A stretch of 38,153 nucleotides of DNA from Mediterranea sp. An20 (lineage in GTDB: Bacteria; Bacteroidota; Bacteroidia; Bacteroidales; Bacteroidaceae): assembly GCF_002160055.1 (NCBI RefSeq), contig NZ_NFJV01000033.1, positions 1-38,153 of the forward strand, written 5' to 3'. The notes beneath the pieces were generated by a model. The model did no database searches. It saw only the letters and a program-made list of their open reading frames with translations, and had not been told where the DNA came from. The position numbers and the translations under genes were made by a program. Shown piece by piece: positions 21,346 through 29,800 of the stretch. Positions within the stretch are counted from its first letter, which is position 1. Each line of letters starts with the position of its first letter.

Positions 21346-24033
21346 ATGATTAAAAAACAAGATACTGTTTCGTACAACGAAAAAAAATCTTTTGAACATC
21401 TGTTGAATGATTTCCTGCAAGACAAAACGTCTTGTCCGGAATCTTCTTTGTGTACATTCAGCCATAAAGGCTGCACTTATATAGTGCCCGAACACGAAAG
21501 AAACTCACTGACCACCGAGTTCTCCGACCTACGTTTTTCGTGGGGCAAACAGTCTTTCGTGCCCGGACAGGGCGAAGCTGCCCGCTTTTTTGTCGGTCCG
21601 GAGGCTGGCGAACCGGCTGGATTCTCCCTTAACATGGAAGAAACGATTTGCAGCGATGACGATGCTTCCTGTCCGACAGCTTTCTACATCTATCGGGAAG
21701 GGGAGCCGGAACCTCTGGCAGAATGTCAGGAAAAACAGATAACGGGATACGGTTCGCAGAACGATTTCTCTGCTTTGAAGAGCCCGCTGACTCCCGGGTG
21801 CTATTTCCTGCTGGCTGACGGTCTGACCGATGACGGGGAAAATGCCGTATTCCAGCCGCTTGGCAATTATCTTTATCTGCCTTTCCGGGTAATGGAGTCG
21901 GGAGAAACCTTGAAACATCCTGTGGTGAAAGCCGTGGAAGTGAGCCGCCCGCAGGAAGAACTGGCAGACGGCCCCTATACTTCGGGCATAGTCCGGATGT
22001 CGGTTTGTTTTTCTGCTCCTTTGCCTGTGCATCGGGAGTTCTCAGCCCTCTGTTTTACCCAAGACTGGCGGTTGCTGTCGCAAGATGTCCGTCTGTTTAC
22101 CGGGCATCGGTCGGAAAAGTATTCTTTACATTTCCGTTTCCGTTCTGAGTTGATTTGGATGCCGGGGCGTTATACGGTTATTCTGACTCACAACCGCGAG
22201 CCTTTTGCGGCTGTCGTTTTTGAATACGATGGAATGCCGGAAGCTGCTGTTTCCTGGCAGGCTCTTACTCAGACGGATGCCGAATATCTTTGGGGAAAGT
22301 ATCTGGCAACGGACAAGGACTGGAAATGCATTCAGAATTTCGTCGGAATGGGCAAGCTGAGGCTCCGGTTGGCTGATTTGGCACGCCAGAGCAGTTACAA
22401 CGATTGTTGCGAGGCTTTGTGCCTGCCCGAACTGCGGGAGAATATATATGCCGCCGTTCTTTCCGATGAACCTTTTTACGCAAAACGTCTGGCTTATTGT
22501 CTGCCGTTATTGTTGCATTACTGCACGACGGGGCGTAAGCAGGTAGATTGCGCCGAATGGTTGGAAAACAATTCTCCGGAGGATTGGCTGGAAGAACGCA
22601 GTGGCCTTGCCGTTACCTTATATAATATACAGGTACTTTGCACGGATAGAGGGCGTGACCTGCTGGAAAGGCTGGAAGAAGCCGTGGAAGACACTTTTAG
22701 ATTCTGGGCACTGACGCTGTGCGGCACGGAGCAGGAGGTGGAACAGGTGCTGTCCTGCTCACCGCTGCTGGCCCGTGCTATCCGTCCGGAATACCGTTTC
22801 GGCTTGGAACAGCCTTCGGTAGCCGAAGTGGTTCATTCGTTTCAGCAAGCACTGGAGGAAACCGAATACCGGTTGGAGGCTGCCGCCCAGGATGAGTTGG
22901 CCCGTCAGGCCGTGGAATATTACGAAGTGCTTGGCCTTTGGCAGAAAGATGACTACACCCGCTTCGTGCTGAAGGGACTGTTGGGACGGGTGAAGCAGCG
23001 TGTCCGTCGGAATTATGTGCCGGGCAGTAAGCCTGAACGTTCCGGACTGATTCGGGTAAAAGCTGAAGATGTGGTTATCGGTGAGTGGCTGCAAAGCCAG
23101 GGGACAGTGCAGGATTTTGCTTCGGAAAGCAAAATGCTCAGGCGGGTCTTTGAGGAAAGCAAAAAGGAACTGGATGCCATGGTGGGACTGTCCGACCTAA
23201 AAGAAGCTCTGCATACCACCTTCTGTCGGATGCTCTTTAATGAACAGCGCCGGCGGATGGGGCTTCCGGTAGAAGATGAAGGCATTCATCACGTTGTCTT
23301 TACCGGGAATCCCGGTACGGGAAAGACCACCGTGGCGCGTCTGTTGGGAAAGATTTACCATGCCTTGGGGTTGCTCTCCAAAGGCGAAGTCATCACAACG
23401 GAGCGGCGTGAACTGGTGGGCGAATATATCGGGGAGACCGAGAACAAGATGAATGCGCTCTTCCAGCGTGCCCGCGGTCAGGTACTTTTCATTGACGAGG
23501 CCTACAGCTTGTGTACGGATTCCAGTGACCGTCGGGATTTCGGACATCACATCATCGAGAGCTTGCTTCCGATGCTTACCAAACCGAATCCGGACATGCT
23601 GGTGGTGCTGGCCGGTTATCCGGAGGAAATGGAGCGTATGTTGCAGTCCAATCCCGGTTTGAAGAGTCGTTTTCCCTATCATTTCCATTTTGCCGACTAT
23701 GGGGCAGACGAACTGATGCAGATTGCCCGCAACACGTTGGAACGTGAGGCTTATGTGTTGGTGCCCGAAGCAGAGGTCTTGTTACGGCAGGCTGTAGAGG
23801 AGGCGCTGGAGCACAAAGACCGCCATTTTGCCAATGCCCGTTGGATAAAGACTTTCCTGGTTTCGGGTGTATTGCCCGCCATGGCGCGGCGTGTGATGCA
23901 GGCCGGTAGTGTGGCTACGGTAGAGCTTTATCGCAACATAACGCGTGCCGATGTGGAGGAAGCTATGCGCACGCAGGTGAAGGTTCGGGCTTCGGGCACA
24001 GCTTCGCCCCGGCGTATCGGATTCAGAGCATAA
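21346..24033 (+). CDS. CbbX/SpoVK-type AAA+ ATPase with large unrecognised N-terminal region
   Basis: An 895-residue cytoplasmic protein. The C-terminal 290 residues are a CbbX/CfxQ-like AAA+ module: the pre-block MVGLSDLKEALHTTFCRML, Walker A GNPGTGKTT (654-662), the pore-loop region around ELVGEYIGETENKMN, Walker B LFIDEAY with D717/E718, the sensor block LVVLAGYPEEMERML, and the arginine-finger-like SRFPYHFHF. The first 600 residues look like beta-sandwich segments (about 60-320, for example FVPGQGEAARFF) followed by an all-helical part (about 330-600); I recognise no family there. CbbX-type ATPases remodel protein complexes. Here the partner is unknown and the gene stands alone. A terminator sits 24 bases upstream, so a leader may control expression. 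Confidence 0.85.
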   Translation: MIKKQDTVSYNEKKSFEHLLNDFLQDKTSCPESSLCTFSHKGCTYIVPEHERNSLTTEFSDLRFSWGKQSFVPGQGEAARFFVGPEAGEPAGFSLNMEETICSDDDASCPTAFYIYREGEPEPLAECQEKQITGYGSQNDFSALKSPLTPGCYFLLADGLTDDGENAVFQPLGNYLYLPFRVMESGETLKHPVVKAVEVSRPQEELADGPYTSGIVRMSVCFSAPLPVHREFSALCFTQDWRLLSQDVRLFTGHRSEKYSLHFRFRSELIWMPGRYTVILTHNREPFAAVVFEYDGMPEAAVSWQALTQTDAEYLWGKYLATDKDWKCIQNFVGMGKLRLRLADLARQSSYNDCCEALCLPELRENIYAAVLSDEPFYAKRLAYCLPLLLHYCTTGRKQVDCAEWLENNSPEDWLEERSGLAVTLYNIQVLCTDRGRDLLERLEEAVEDTFRFWALTLCGTEQEVEQVLSCSPLLARAIRPEYRFGLEQPSVAEVVHSFQQALEETEYRLEAAAQDELARQAVEYYEVLGLWQKDDYTRFVLKGLLGRVKQRVRRNYVPGSKPERSGLIRVKAEDVVIGEWLQSQGTVQDFASESKMLRRVFEESKKELDAMVGLSDLKEALHTTFCRMLFNEQRRRMGLPVEDEGIHHVVFTGNPGTGKTTVARLLGKIYHALGLLSKGEVITTERRELVGEYIGETENKMNALFQRARGQVLFIDEAYSLCTDSSDRRDFGHHIIESLLPMLTKPNPDMLVVLAGYPEEMERMLQSNPGLKSRFPYHFHFADYGADELMQIARNTLEREAYVLVPEAEVLLRQAVEEALEHKDRHFANARWIKTFLVSGVLPAMARRVMQAGSVATVELYRNITRADVEEAMRTQVKVRASGTASPRRIGFRA

Positions 24034-24068
24034 AAAAAGCTTCCCTGAGAGAGAAAAGCTCTGCTTTG

Positions 24069-24100
24069 TTGGGATAGAATCGGAGAAAGAAGTATATTTG
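24069..24100 (+). promoter_or_regulatory. Promoter for pepD
   Basis: TTG (24069-24071), a 21-base spacer, TATATTTG (24093-24100). The ATG is 33 bases downstream. Confidence 0.65.
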
Positions 24101-24132
24101 CGAAAACAAACTTCATTTTATTACATCACACT

Positions 24133-25590
24133 ATGAGCAATATCTTAGAACTGGCTCCACAGAATGTGTGGAAGCATTTTTACGCATTGACCCGCATTCC
24201 GCGCCCGTCGGGACACGGTGAGCAAATCACGGAATTCCTGTTGAACTTCGGTAAGGGATTAGGTCTGGAATCGTTTGTGGATGAGGCTGGCAATGTCGTT
24301 ATCCGCAAACCTGCCACGCCGGGCATGGAGAACCGTAAGGGGGTTGTCCTGCAGGCACACATGGACATGGTTCCGCAGAAGAACAACGATAAGGTGCACG
24401 ACTTTACCCAAGACCCCATTGAGGCATACGTGGACGGCGACTGGGTAAAGGCCGACGGAACAACGCTCGGAGCCGACAACGGGCTGGGAGTGGCTGCCAT
24501 CATGGCTGTGCTTGAGGCCAAGGACTTGAAGCATGGTCCGCTGGAAGCCTTGATTACCAAAGACGAAGAAACCGGTATGTATGGCGCTTTCGGCCTGAAG
24601 CCCGGTACGCTGCAAGGCGAGATTCTTCTGAATCTTGATTCGGAAACGGAAGGTGAACTTTATATCGGTTGTGCCGGCGGCATTGATATTACGGCCACGA
24701 TGGAATATAAGGAAGAGGCTGCCGATACCGCTCTGGTGGCTCGCAAACTCACGCTGAAAGGATTGCGTGGCGGTCACTCCGGTCTGGAAATCAACGAGGG
24801 ACGTGGTAACGCCAACAAATTGCTGATTCGCGTGGTTCATGACCTGCTGATGGAGTTCGATTGCCGGTTGGCTTCTTTCGAGGGAGGAAACATGCGCAAT
24901 GCCATTCCCCGCGAGGCACATGCCGTGTTGCTCTTCAATCCGGAGGACATTGCCGACTTGGAGGACTACATCAACGACTATCGGGCAACCATCAACGAAG
25001 AATATACGCCCATCGAGAGTGACGTGCAACTCTATATAGAGGAGGTGCCTGTGCCCGATACGCAGGTGCCCGAAGAGATTCAGGACAATGTAGTAGATTC
25101 TCTGATGGCTTGTCAGAACGGTGTGATGCGCATGATTCCCACAGTGCCCGATACGGTGGAGACTTCTTCCAACCTGGCTATTGTTACGGTAGGAGGCGGC
25201 AAGGTGGACATCCGCATCCTGGCACGCAGTTCGTCCGATTCCATGAAAGAATTTCTGGCCGACAGTCTTGGCTCCTGCTTCTCCATGGCAGGCATGAAGG
25301 TGGAGTTCAGCGGTAGCTATTCCGGCTGGCAGCCCAATGTTGAGTCTCCCATCCTGCATGCCATGAAGGCATCCTACAAACAGCAGTTTGGCGTAGAACC
25401 TGCTGTGAAAGTCATTCACGCTGGCTTGGAGTGTGGTATCATCGGGGCTACTTGTCCGGGCATGGACATGGTATCTTTCGGACCGACGCTTCTTTCGCCT
25501 CATTCGCCCGACGAGCGTGCCTACATTCCTTCGGTAGCCAAGTTCTATGAATTCCTGGTGGCTACATTGGAGCAGACACCTTCAAAATAA
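24133..25590 (+). CDS. pepD: Aminoacyl-histidine dipeptidase (M20 metallopeptidase)
   Basis: A 485-residue zinc dipeptidase of the PepD branch of M20/M28 peptidases, normally 480-490 residues. It cleaves Xaa-His dipeptides such as carnosine in the cytosol. Landmarks are VWKHFYALTRIPRPSGHG at the start, metal ligand H76 in LQAHMDMVPQ, D115 in LGADNGLGVA, the catalytic/metal acid pair in TKDEETGMYG, the dimerisation-domain motif GLRGGHSGLEIN, and the late metal-site region HAGLECGIIG and SFGPTLLSPHSPDER. Monocistronic, with its own promoter and a very strong terminator. Confidence 0.95.
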   Translation: MSNILELAPQNVWKHFYALTRIPRPSGHGEQITEFLLNFGKGLGLESFVDEAGNVVIRKPATPGMENRKGVVLQAHMDMVPQKNNDKVHDFTQDPIEAYVDGDWVKADGTTLGADNGLGVAAIMAVLEAKDLKHGPLEALITKDEETGMYGAFGLKPGTLQGEILLNLDSETEGELYIGCAGGIDITATMEYKEEAADTALVARKLTLKGLRGGHSGLEINEGRGNANKLLIRVVHDLLMEFDCRLASFEGGNMRNAIPREAHAVLLFNPEDIADLEDYINDYRATINEEYTPIESDVQLYIEEVPVPDTQVPEEIQDNVVDSLMACQNGVMRMIPTVPDTVETSSNLAIVTVGGGKVDIRILARSSSDSMKEFLADSLGSCFSMAGMKVEFSGSYSGWQPNVESPILHAMKASYKQQFGVEPAVKVIHAGLECGIIGATCPGMDMVSFGPTLLSPHSPDERAYIPSVAKFYEFLVATLEQTPSK

Positions 25591-25615
25591 TTAGTTGATG
25601 GTGGGCTGATGTTTT

Positions 25616-25682
25616 CAGGCGCAGATGTTGCGGGAAAGGTAGGACACACTTCCGGTTTCCCTCCTCATCTGCGCCTGTTTTT
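25616..25682 (+). terminator. Strong terminator after pepD
   Basis: CAGGCGCAGATG (25616-25627) pairs exactly with CATCTGCGCCTG (25666-25677), followed by five T. A second stem inside is GGGAAA with TTTCCC. Confidence 0.85.
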
Positions 25683-25857
25683 ATGGGTTGTAACCTATCT
25701 TTTTATCTTTCCGTTCTTTTTTCTCTTTAATGGCAGTCTGTTCTGTCATCTTGGCAGCCTTTTATGTGGCAGTCTGATAAATGTCTGCCGCTTGCTCTTC
25801 TCTTTTTGACGAAAGTCAAGAAATGTGTTATATAACATGTTTTCTTTCTCTTGTCCC

Positions 25858-25887
25858 TTGTTCTTTTCTGTAAAGGTCCTACATTTG
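25858..25887 (+). promoter_or_regulatory. Promoter of the small-peptide unit
   Basis: TTG (25858-25860), a 19-base spacer, TACATTTG (25880-25887). Transcription would start near 25894 and run through element B1 before reaching the first small ORF. Confidence 0.6.
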
Positions 25888-25925
25888 CAGTGTCATAAGC
25901 GAAGCAAATAAAGGATAACGAAATT

Positions 25926-26101
25926 AGCGCCTGTTTAAATTTTGCTCAGCTTTATTTTGAGTGCTGTTTCCAAGGATATTTTTCCACTGTACTGAGGAAC
26001 GTAGCGGGCTATGTGACGAATTATGCCGGGAATAGAGACCGAAAGAGGCTCAAAAGAAGCTGAATATAAATCTAAAAGAGGAAAATTTAAACAGGCTCTT
26101 A
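25926..26101. mobile_element. Miniature element family B, copy B1
   Basis: Terminal inverted repeats GCCTGTTTAAATTTT (25929-25943) and AAAATTTAAACAGGC (26082-26096) are exact complements over 15 bases. Flanks on both sides are TTA, fitting a 3-base target duplication. The interior folds (TTTTGAG / CTCAAAA) and holds GAGGAACGTAGCGGGCTATG, similar to copy B2. No transposase. It sits in the 5' leader of the small-peptide unit. Confidence 0.8.
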
Positions 26102-26117
26102 GTAGGAGGATTAGAAA

Positions 26118-26213
26118 ATGAAAAAAGTAAAGGACAATTTCATGAAGATGTTGCGTAAAGGTTTGATGCACATCGGCGAGAATGAAGAAAGGGCTTTGGG
26201 CCTGCTTCATTAA
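26118..26213 (+). CDS. 31-residue small protein 1
   Basis: ATG at 26118, preceded at close to ideal spacing by AGGAGG, an unusually strong ribosome binding site for this genome. The peptide begins MKKVKDNFMKMLRKGLMHIG and ends ERALGLLH. The N-terminal 20 residues are rich in Lys/Arg and Met/Leu/Phe and could form an amphipathic helix. It has no classical signal peptide or membrane span. It shares length, the MKK start and general make-up with the next ORF, suggesting an old duplication. Function is unknown; a membrane-active, regulatory or signalling peptide are all possible. Confidence 0.55.
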   Translation: MKKVKDNFMKMLRKGLMHIGENEERALGLLH

Positions 26214-26297
26214 AACTGTGTAGTGAGCAGTATTTTTTCAGGATAACAATAATAAAGATACAGGATAACAGAAAACATTAATCTAAATTGTACGATT

Positions 26298-26393
26298 ATG
26301 AAAAAGAATATGACCAATGCTTTCAAGCGTCTGTTGAACGCCATGGGCAAAAACTGGATGGAATCCATGAGATATTATAGTCATTCATTATAA
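26298..26393 (+). CDS. 31-residue small protein 2
   Basis: ATG at 26298 and TAA at 26391-26393, exactly the same length as small protein 1. The peptide begins MKKNMTNAFKRLLNAMGKNW and ends MRYYSHSL. Cationic and Met-rich, with a helix-like pattern. It lies 84 bases after the first ORF. The leader repeats the sequence AGGATAACA twice (26241 and 26262 areas), and a similar GGATAACGAAAT precedes element B1 in the leader of the first ORF, consistent with a duplicated gene unit. A terminator follows 25 bases later. No family is recognised. Confidence 0.5.
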   Translation: MKKNMTNAFKRLLNAMGKNWMESMRYYSHSL

Positions 26394-26417
26394 CTACACG
26401 GACTTGAGTTAAGAGAG

Positions 26418-26455
26418 AAGAGGATGCAGCGGATAGCCGTTACATCCTCTTTTAT
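26418..26455 (+). terminator. Terminator of the small-peptide unit
   Basis: AAGAGGATG (26418-26426) pairs exactly with CATCCTCTT (26443-26451), followed by a T-rich stretch. Confidence 0.8.
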
Positions 26456-26461
26456 TATATA

Positions 26462-26669
26462 AGTAATCAATCTGAATTAGTTTATATCAAACACAGAGAC
26501 ACAAAGTCCTGTAACTGTCTGTCGGAAAAAATGGCGGGAAGGCACAGAGTCCGCGGCTTCGCCGCATACGAGAGAAGGAAAATTAACTCTGTGAGCTATG
26601 GACAAGAAAACAAAAACTCTGTGTCTCCGTGCCTCTGTGTTTAGTATCATATAATTTTGCACATTTACT
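26462..26669. mobile_element. Miniature element family A, copy A2 (CTCTGTG core)
   Basis: Same ends and core as A1. AGTAATC and AATTAGTTTATAT are on the left, then CACAGAGACACAAAG. The GCGGCTTCGCCGC centre is followed by CTCTGTGTCTCCGTGCC and TAGTATCATATAATTTTGCA, ending TTACT. TAATTTTG (26652-26659) is a consensus -7 box pointing towards the macroglobulin gene 170 bases away. Confidence 0.75.
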
Positions 26670-26832
26670 TACGTCAGTTCCCACATGGAGTATGCGTGGA
26701 AAATCAGCTTCTGGAAAGGGGGAGGGTTGATACAGATTTTCGATATTGACTTATTTTAAGCTGGAAAGAACATTTCTTTGCCTTTTATGTTGTTACTTTG
26801 TTATGGTTGTTGAACTAATCCATAGATAAACA

Positions 26833-29800
26833 ATGAAGATAACGAAGAAATTAGGCAGCTTTTTGTTGCTTTTATGGGTAACAAGTATGAATCTGATTTG
26901 GGCACAGTCGTATGACAAGTTATGGAAACAGGTGGAGCAGGCCGGTAAGAAGGGTTTGCCGCAGACTGTTATCCAGCTGACGGACCAGATTTATGAGAAA
27001 GGTCTGCAGGAGCACAATGCCGGACAGATGTTGAAAGCATACGTCTGTCGGGAAACTTACCAGGAAAGGCTGACACCAGACAGTCTCTACACGCGTTTGC
27101 CGCAATTGGAGCAATGGGCAAGGAGCGAGAAGGATGCGGTGAACCGCGCCATTCTGTATTCGTTGCTTGCCGGAGATTATGCCGACTTTGTGCAGCGCAA
27201 CCGTTCGGCCTTGAGTAATCGTACGGAGGTGGAGGGAGAAATGTCTGGCGAAGATATTCGCTTGTGGACAGCCCGGCAGTTGGTAGACAGGATAGATGCC
27301 TGCTGCACGGAGGCTTTGCGCGATTCGGCGGCCCTGTTGGCGGTGTCGGCAGAACAGTATGTTCCTTTTGTGGAGTTGGAAGAAGGAAGCCGCTTCTACG
27401 GGCACGATTTGTATCATCTGTTGGTCAGTAGGGCTGTGGATACCTATCGAACGGTGGAAACCTGGGCAGATTCGTTGGCAAAAGAACGTATAGATGGCAT
27501 TTATAAGAACCAGATAGAGGCTTACAAAAACCGTCCCGGACGGAAAGATGCCCTGGTGCTCAGTACGCTGGATTATTGGCAGAATGACCGGGAACGTTTC
27601 CTCTACAACGCACCGGAAGGTAAGACGGGCGAGGCTTATCTGGATGCATTGGATGACTTGATAGCCCGTTATGGCAGCCGCCCGGTTTGTGCCGATGTTT
27701 ATCTGGCCAAGGCTCATTGGCTTTATACGGGTCATCCGAGAAGGGTGGCACAAGCCTTGCAGGTGTGTGAGGAAGGCATTCGCCGCTATGCTTCTTATAA
27801 GCGGACCAATGCGTTGCGTAATCTGCGGGAAGACATTCTGCAACCTTACCTGAGCGTATCTTCCGGCCAGATTGCCTATCCGGGTGATTCGCTGGACTTG
27901 CGGGTAGATTACCGTAACCTGAAAGGATTTACGCTGCACTTATATAAGACGGACCTTACGAGCTTTGACCTCCCGAGCGAAGGCTTTAATCAGAAGTTCT
28001 TGCAGAAGCATGCACGCCGTGTGGCTTCGCATCATTATGATTTGCAGGTGCTTCCCCTGGAGGGCGTTCCTGCCGAAGATTGGCAGTACTCACAGAATGA
28101 TACGACATTCCGCCTGCCGGTGCCTGATGAGTTGTCGCTCTATGTGGTGCAGGTCGTGCCTGATGACAAACGGACCGAGGGAAGAGACCGGACATATATT
28201 GTTTCGTCGCGGTTGATGGTGCTGACTCTTTCATTGCCCGATAACCGCATGGAGGTGTTGGCTCTCGACCGGAAAACAGGACATCCTGTACCTGGAGTGA
28301 CGGTGGCTTTCTATGCAGCTTCTTATAATCTCAGCCAGGATCAGAAGGTGACAGAAGTCATTACCGATGCCGACGGCAGGGCTGTCCTGACGTGGAATAA
28401 GAAAATTCTGAGTTATGTTGCCCGCAAGGATGCTGACGTTTTCTTGGCTCCTCAGCGTGTATATAACAATAGCTATGGACGCAGTGTGGAGGAATCTTCC
28501 GAATGTCTTTCGCTGCTGACCGACCGTTCGCTTTATCGTCCGGGGCAGACAATTTATGTGAAAGGCATCGCTTACGAGAAGGGTAAGGAGTCGGCCCGTG
28601 TGCTGGAAGGCAGGACTTATACTGTTTCACTTTTGGATGTCAATGGTAAGGAAGTGTCCAAGCAGGAAGTGCGGACCAACGATTTCGGCTCTTTCTCGAC
28701 GGAATTCATGTTGCCGACCAGTTGTCTGAATGGCAATTTCCAATTGCGGGTAGGCAATTTGGCCACCAGCACGGTGCGTGTGGAAGAATACAAGCGTCCC
28801 ACCTTTACCATCACTTTCGATCCTGTGAAAGAAGCATACGCCTGGGGAGATACAGTGAAACTGACAGGCAAAGTGGAGGCCTATAATGGTGCCGCCTTGC
28901 AGATGTTGCCTCTGGCTTATACCGTAACCCGGCATTCCGGTATCTGGCGGGGGGAGGACAAGGCGCTGGCTGCCGATACGGTGCAGTTGGATGAGGAAGG
29001 ACGTTTTTCCATCCCCGTTTTCTTGGAGAAAGCTTCGTGGATGCAGACTGCCAATCATGCTTACTTCCGTGTACAGGCTACCGTGACAGGCGAGAATGGT
29101 GAGACGCAGACCGAAGACCGGATACTGAACGCTTGGCGCTGGGCTTATTCGTTCTACTCTGATTTGGAAGGGCAGGTATGCAAGGAAGATACCTTGGCCG
29201 CGACTTTCCGGGTGGAGAATGCCGACGGACAGCTGTTGGAGATGGAGGGAACCTATCGCCTGTATCCTGTCGTGGATATAAAGACCGGCCGGACGGCTGA
29301 TGCACCAATGCTGCAGGGTACGTTCACTTCGGGAAAACGGGTGGTGATGGATAGCTCCCGTTTGCCATCGGGCTATTACCAGGTCGTGCTTTCCGTCAAG
29401 GCTACTGATGGCAAGGAGGTAGACAACCGGGAAGTGAATGCCGAACGTTTTCTCCTCTTCTCCAAACGGGACAGGCATCTGCCGGTATTTATGAACGATT
29501 TTATATATGAGGAGCAGACGGCGTTTGACGAAGAGCAGCCTGCTGTGTTATATTACGGAACGTCTCATAACGATGCCTACGTCTTGGTAGATATATACAA
29601 TGAGCAGGGACGCATTGAACAGAGCGTACTGCAACTGAACGATACGCTTACCAGCCTGACATATCCCTATAAGGAAGTTTATGGCAAGGGTGTGGACATC
29701 ACTTTCTCTTTTGTAAAGAATGGCCAACTGTATACCCGTCGGGTAAGTCTGACGAAGCGGGAACCGGAAAGAAAACTTTCCATGAAGTGGGAGGTATTCC

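Noticed and set aside
25609..25809. Small hydrophobic ORF after pepD
   Set aside because: It begins inside the terminator stem, and its Phe/Leu run comes from T-rich sequence. No ribosome site.
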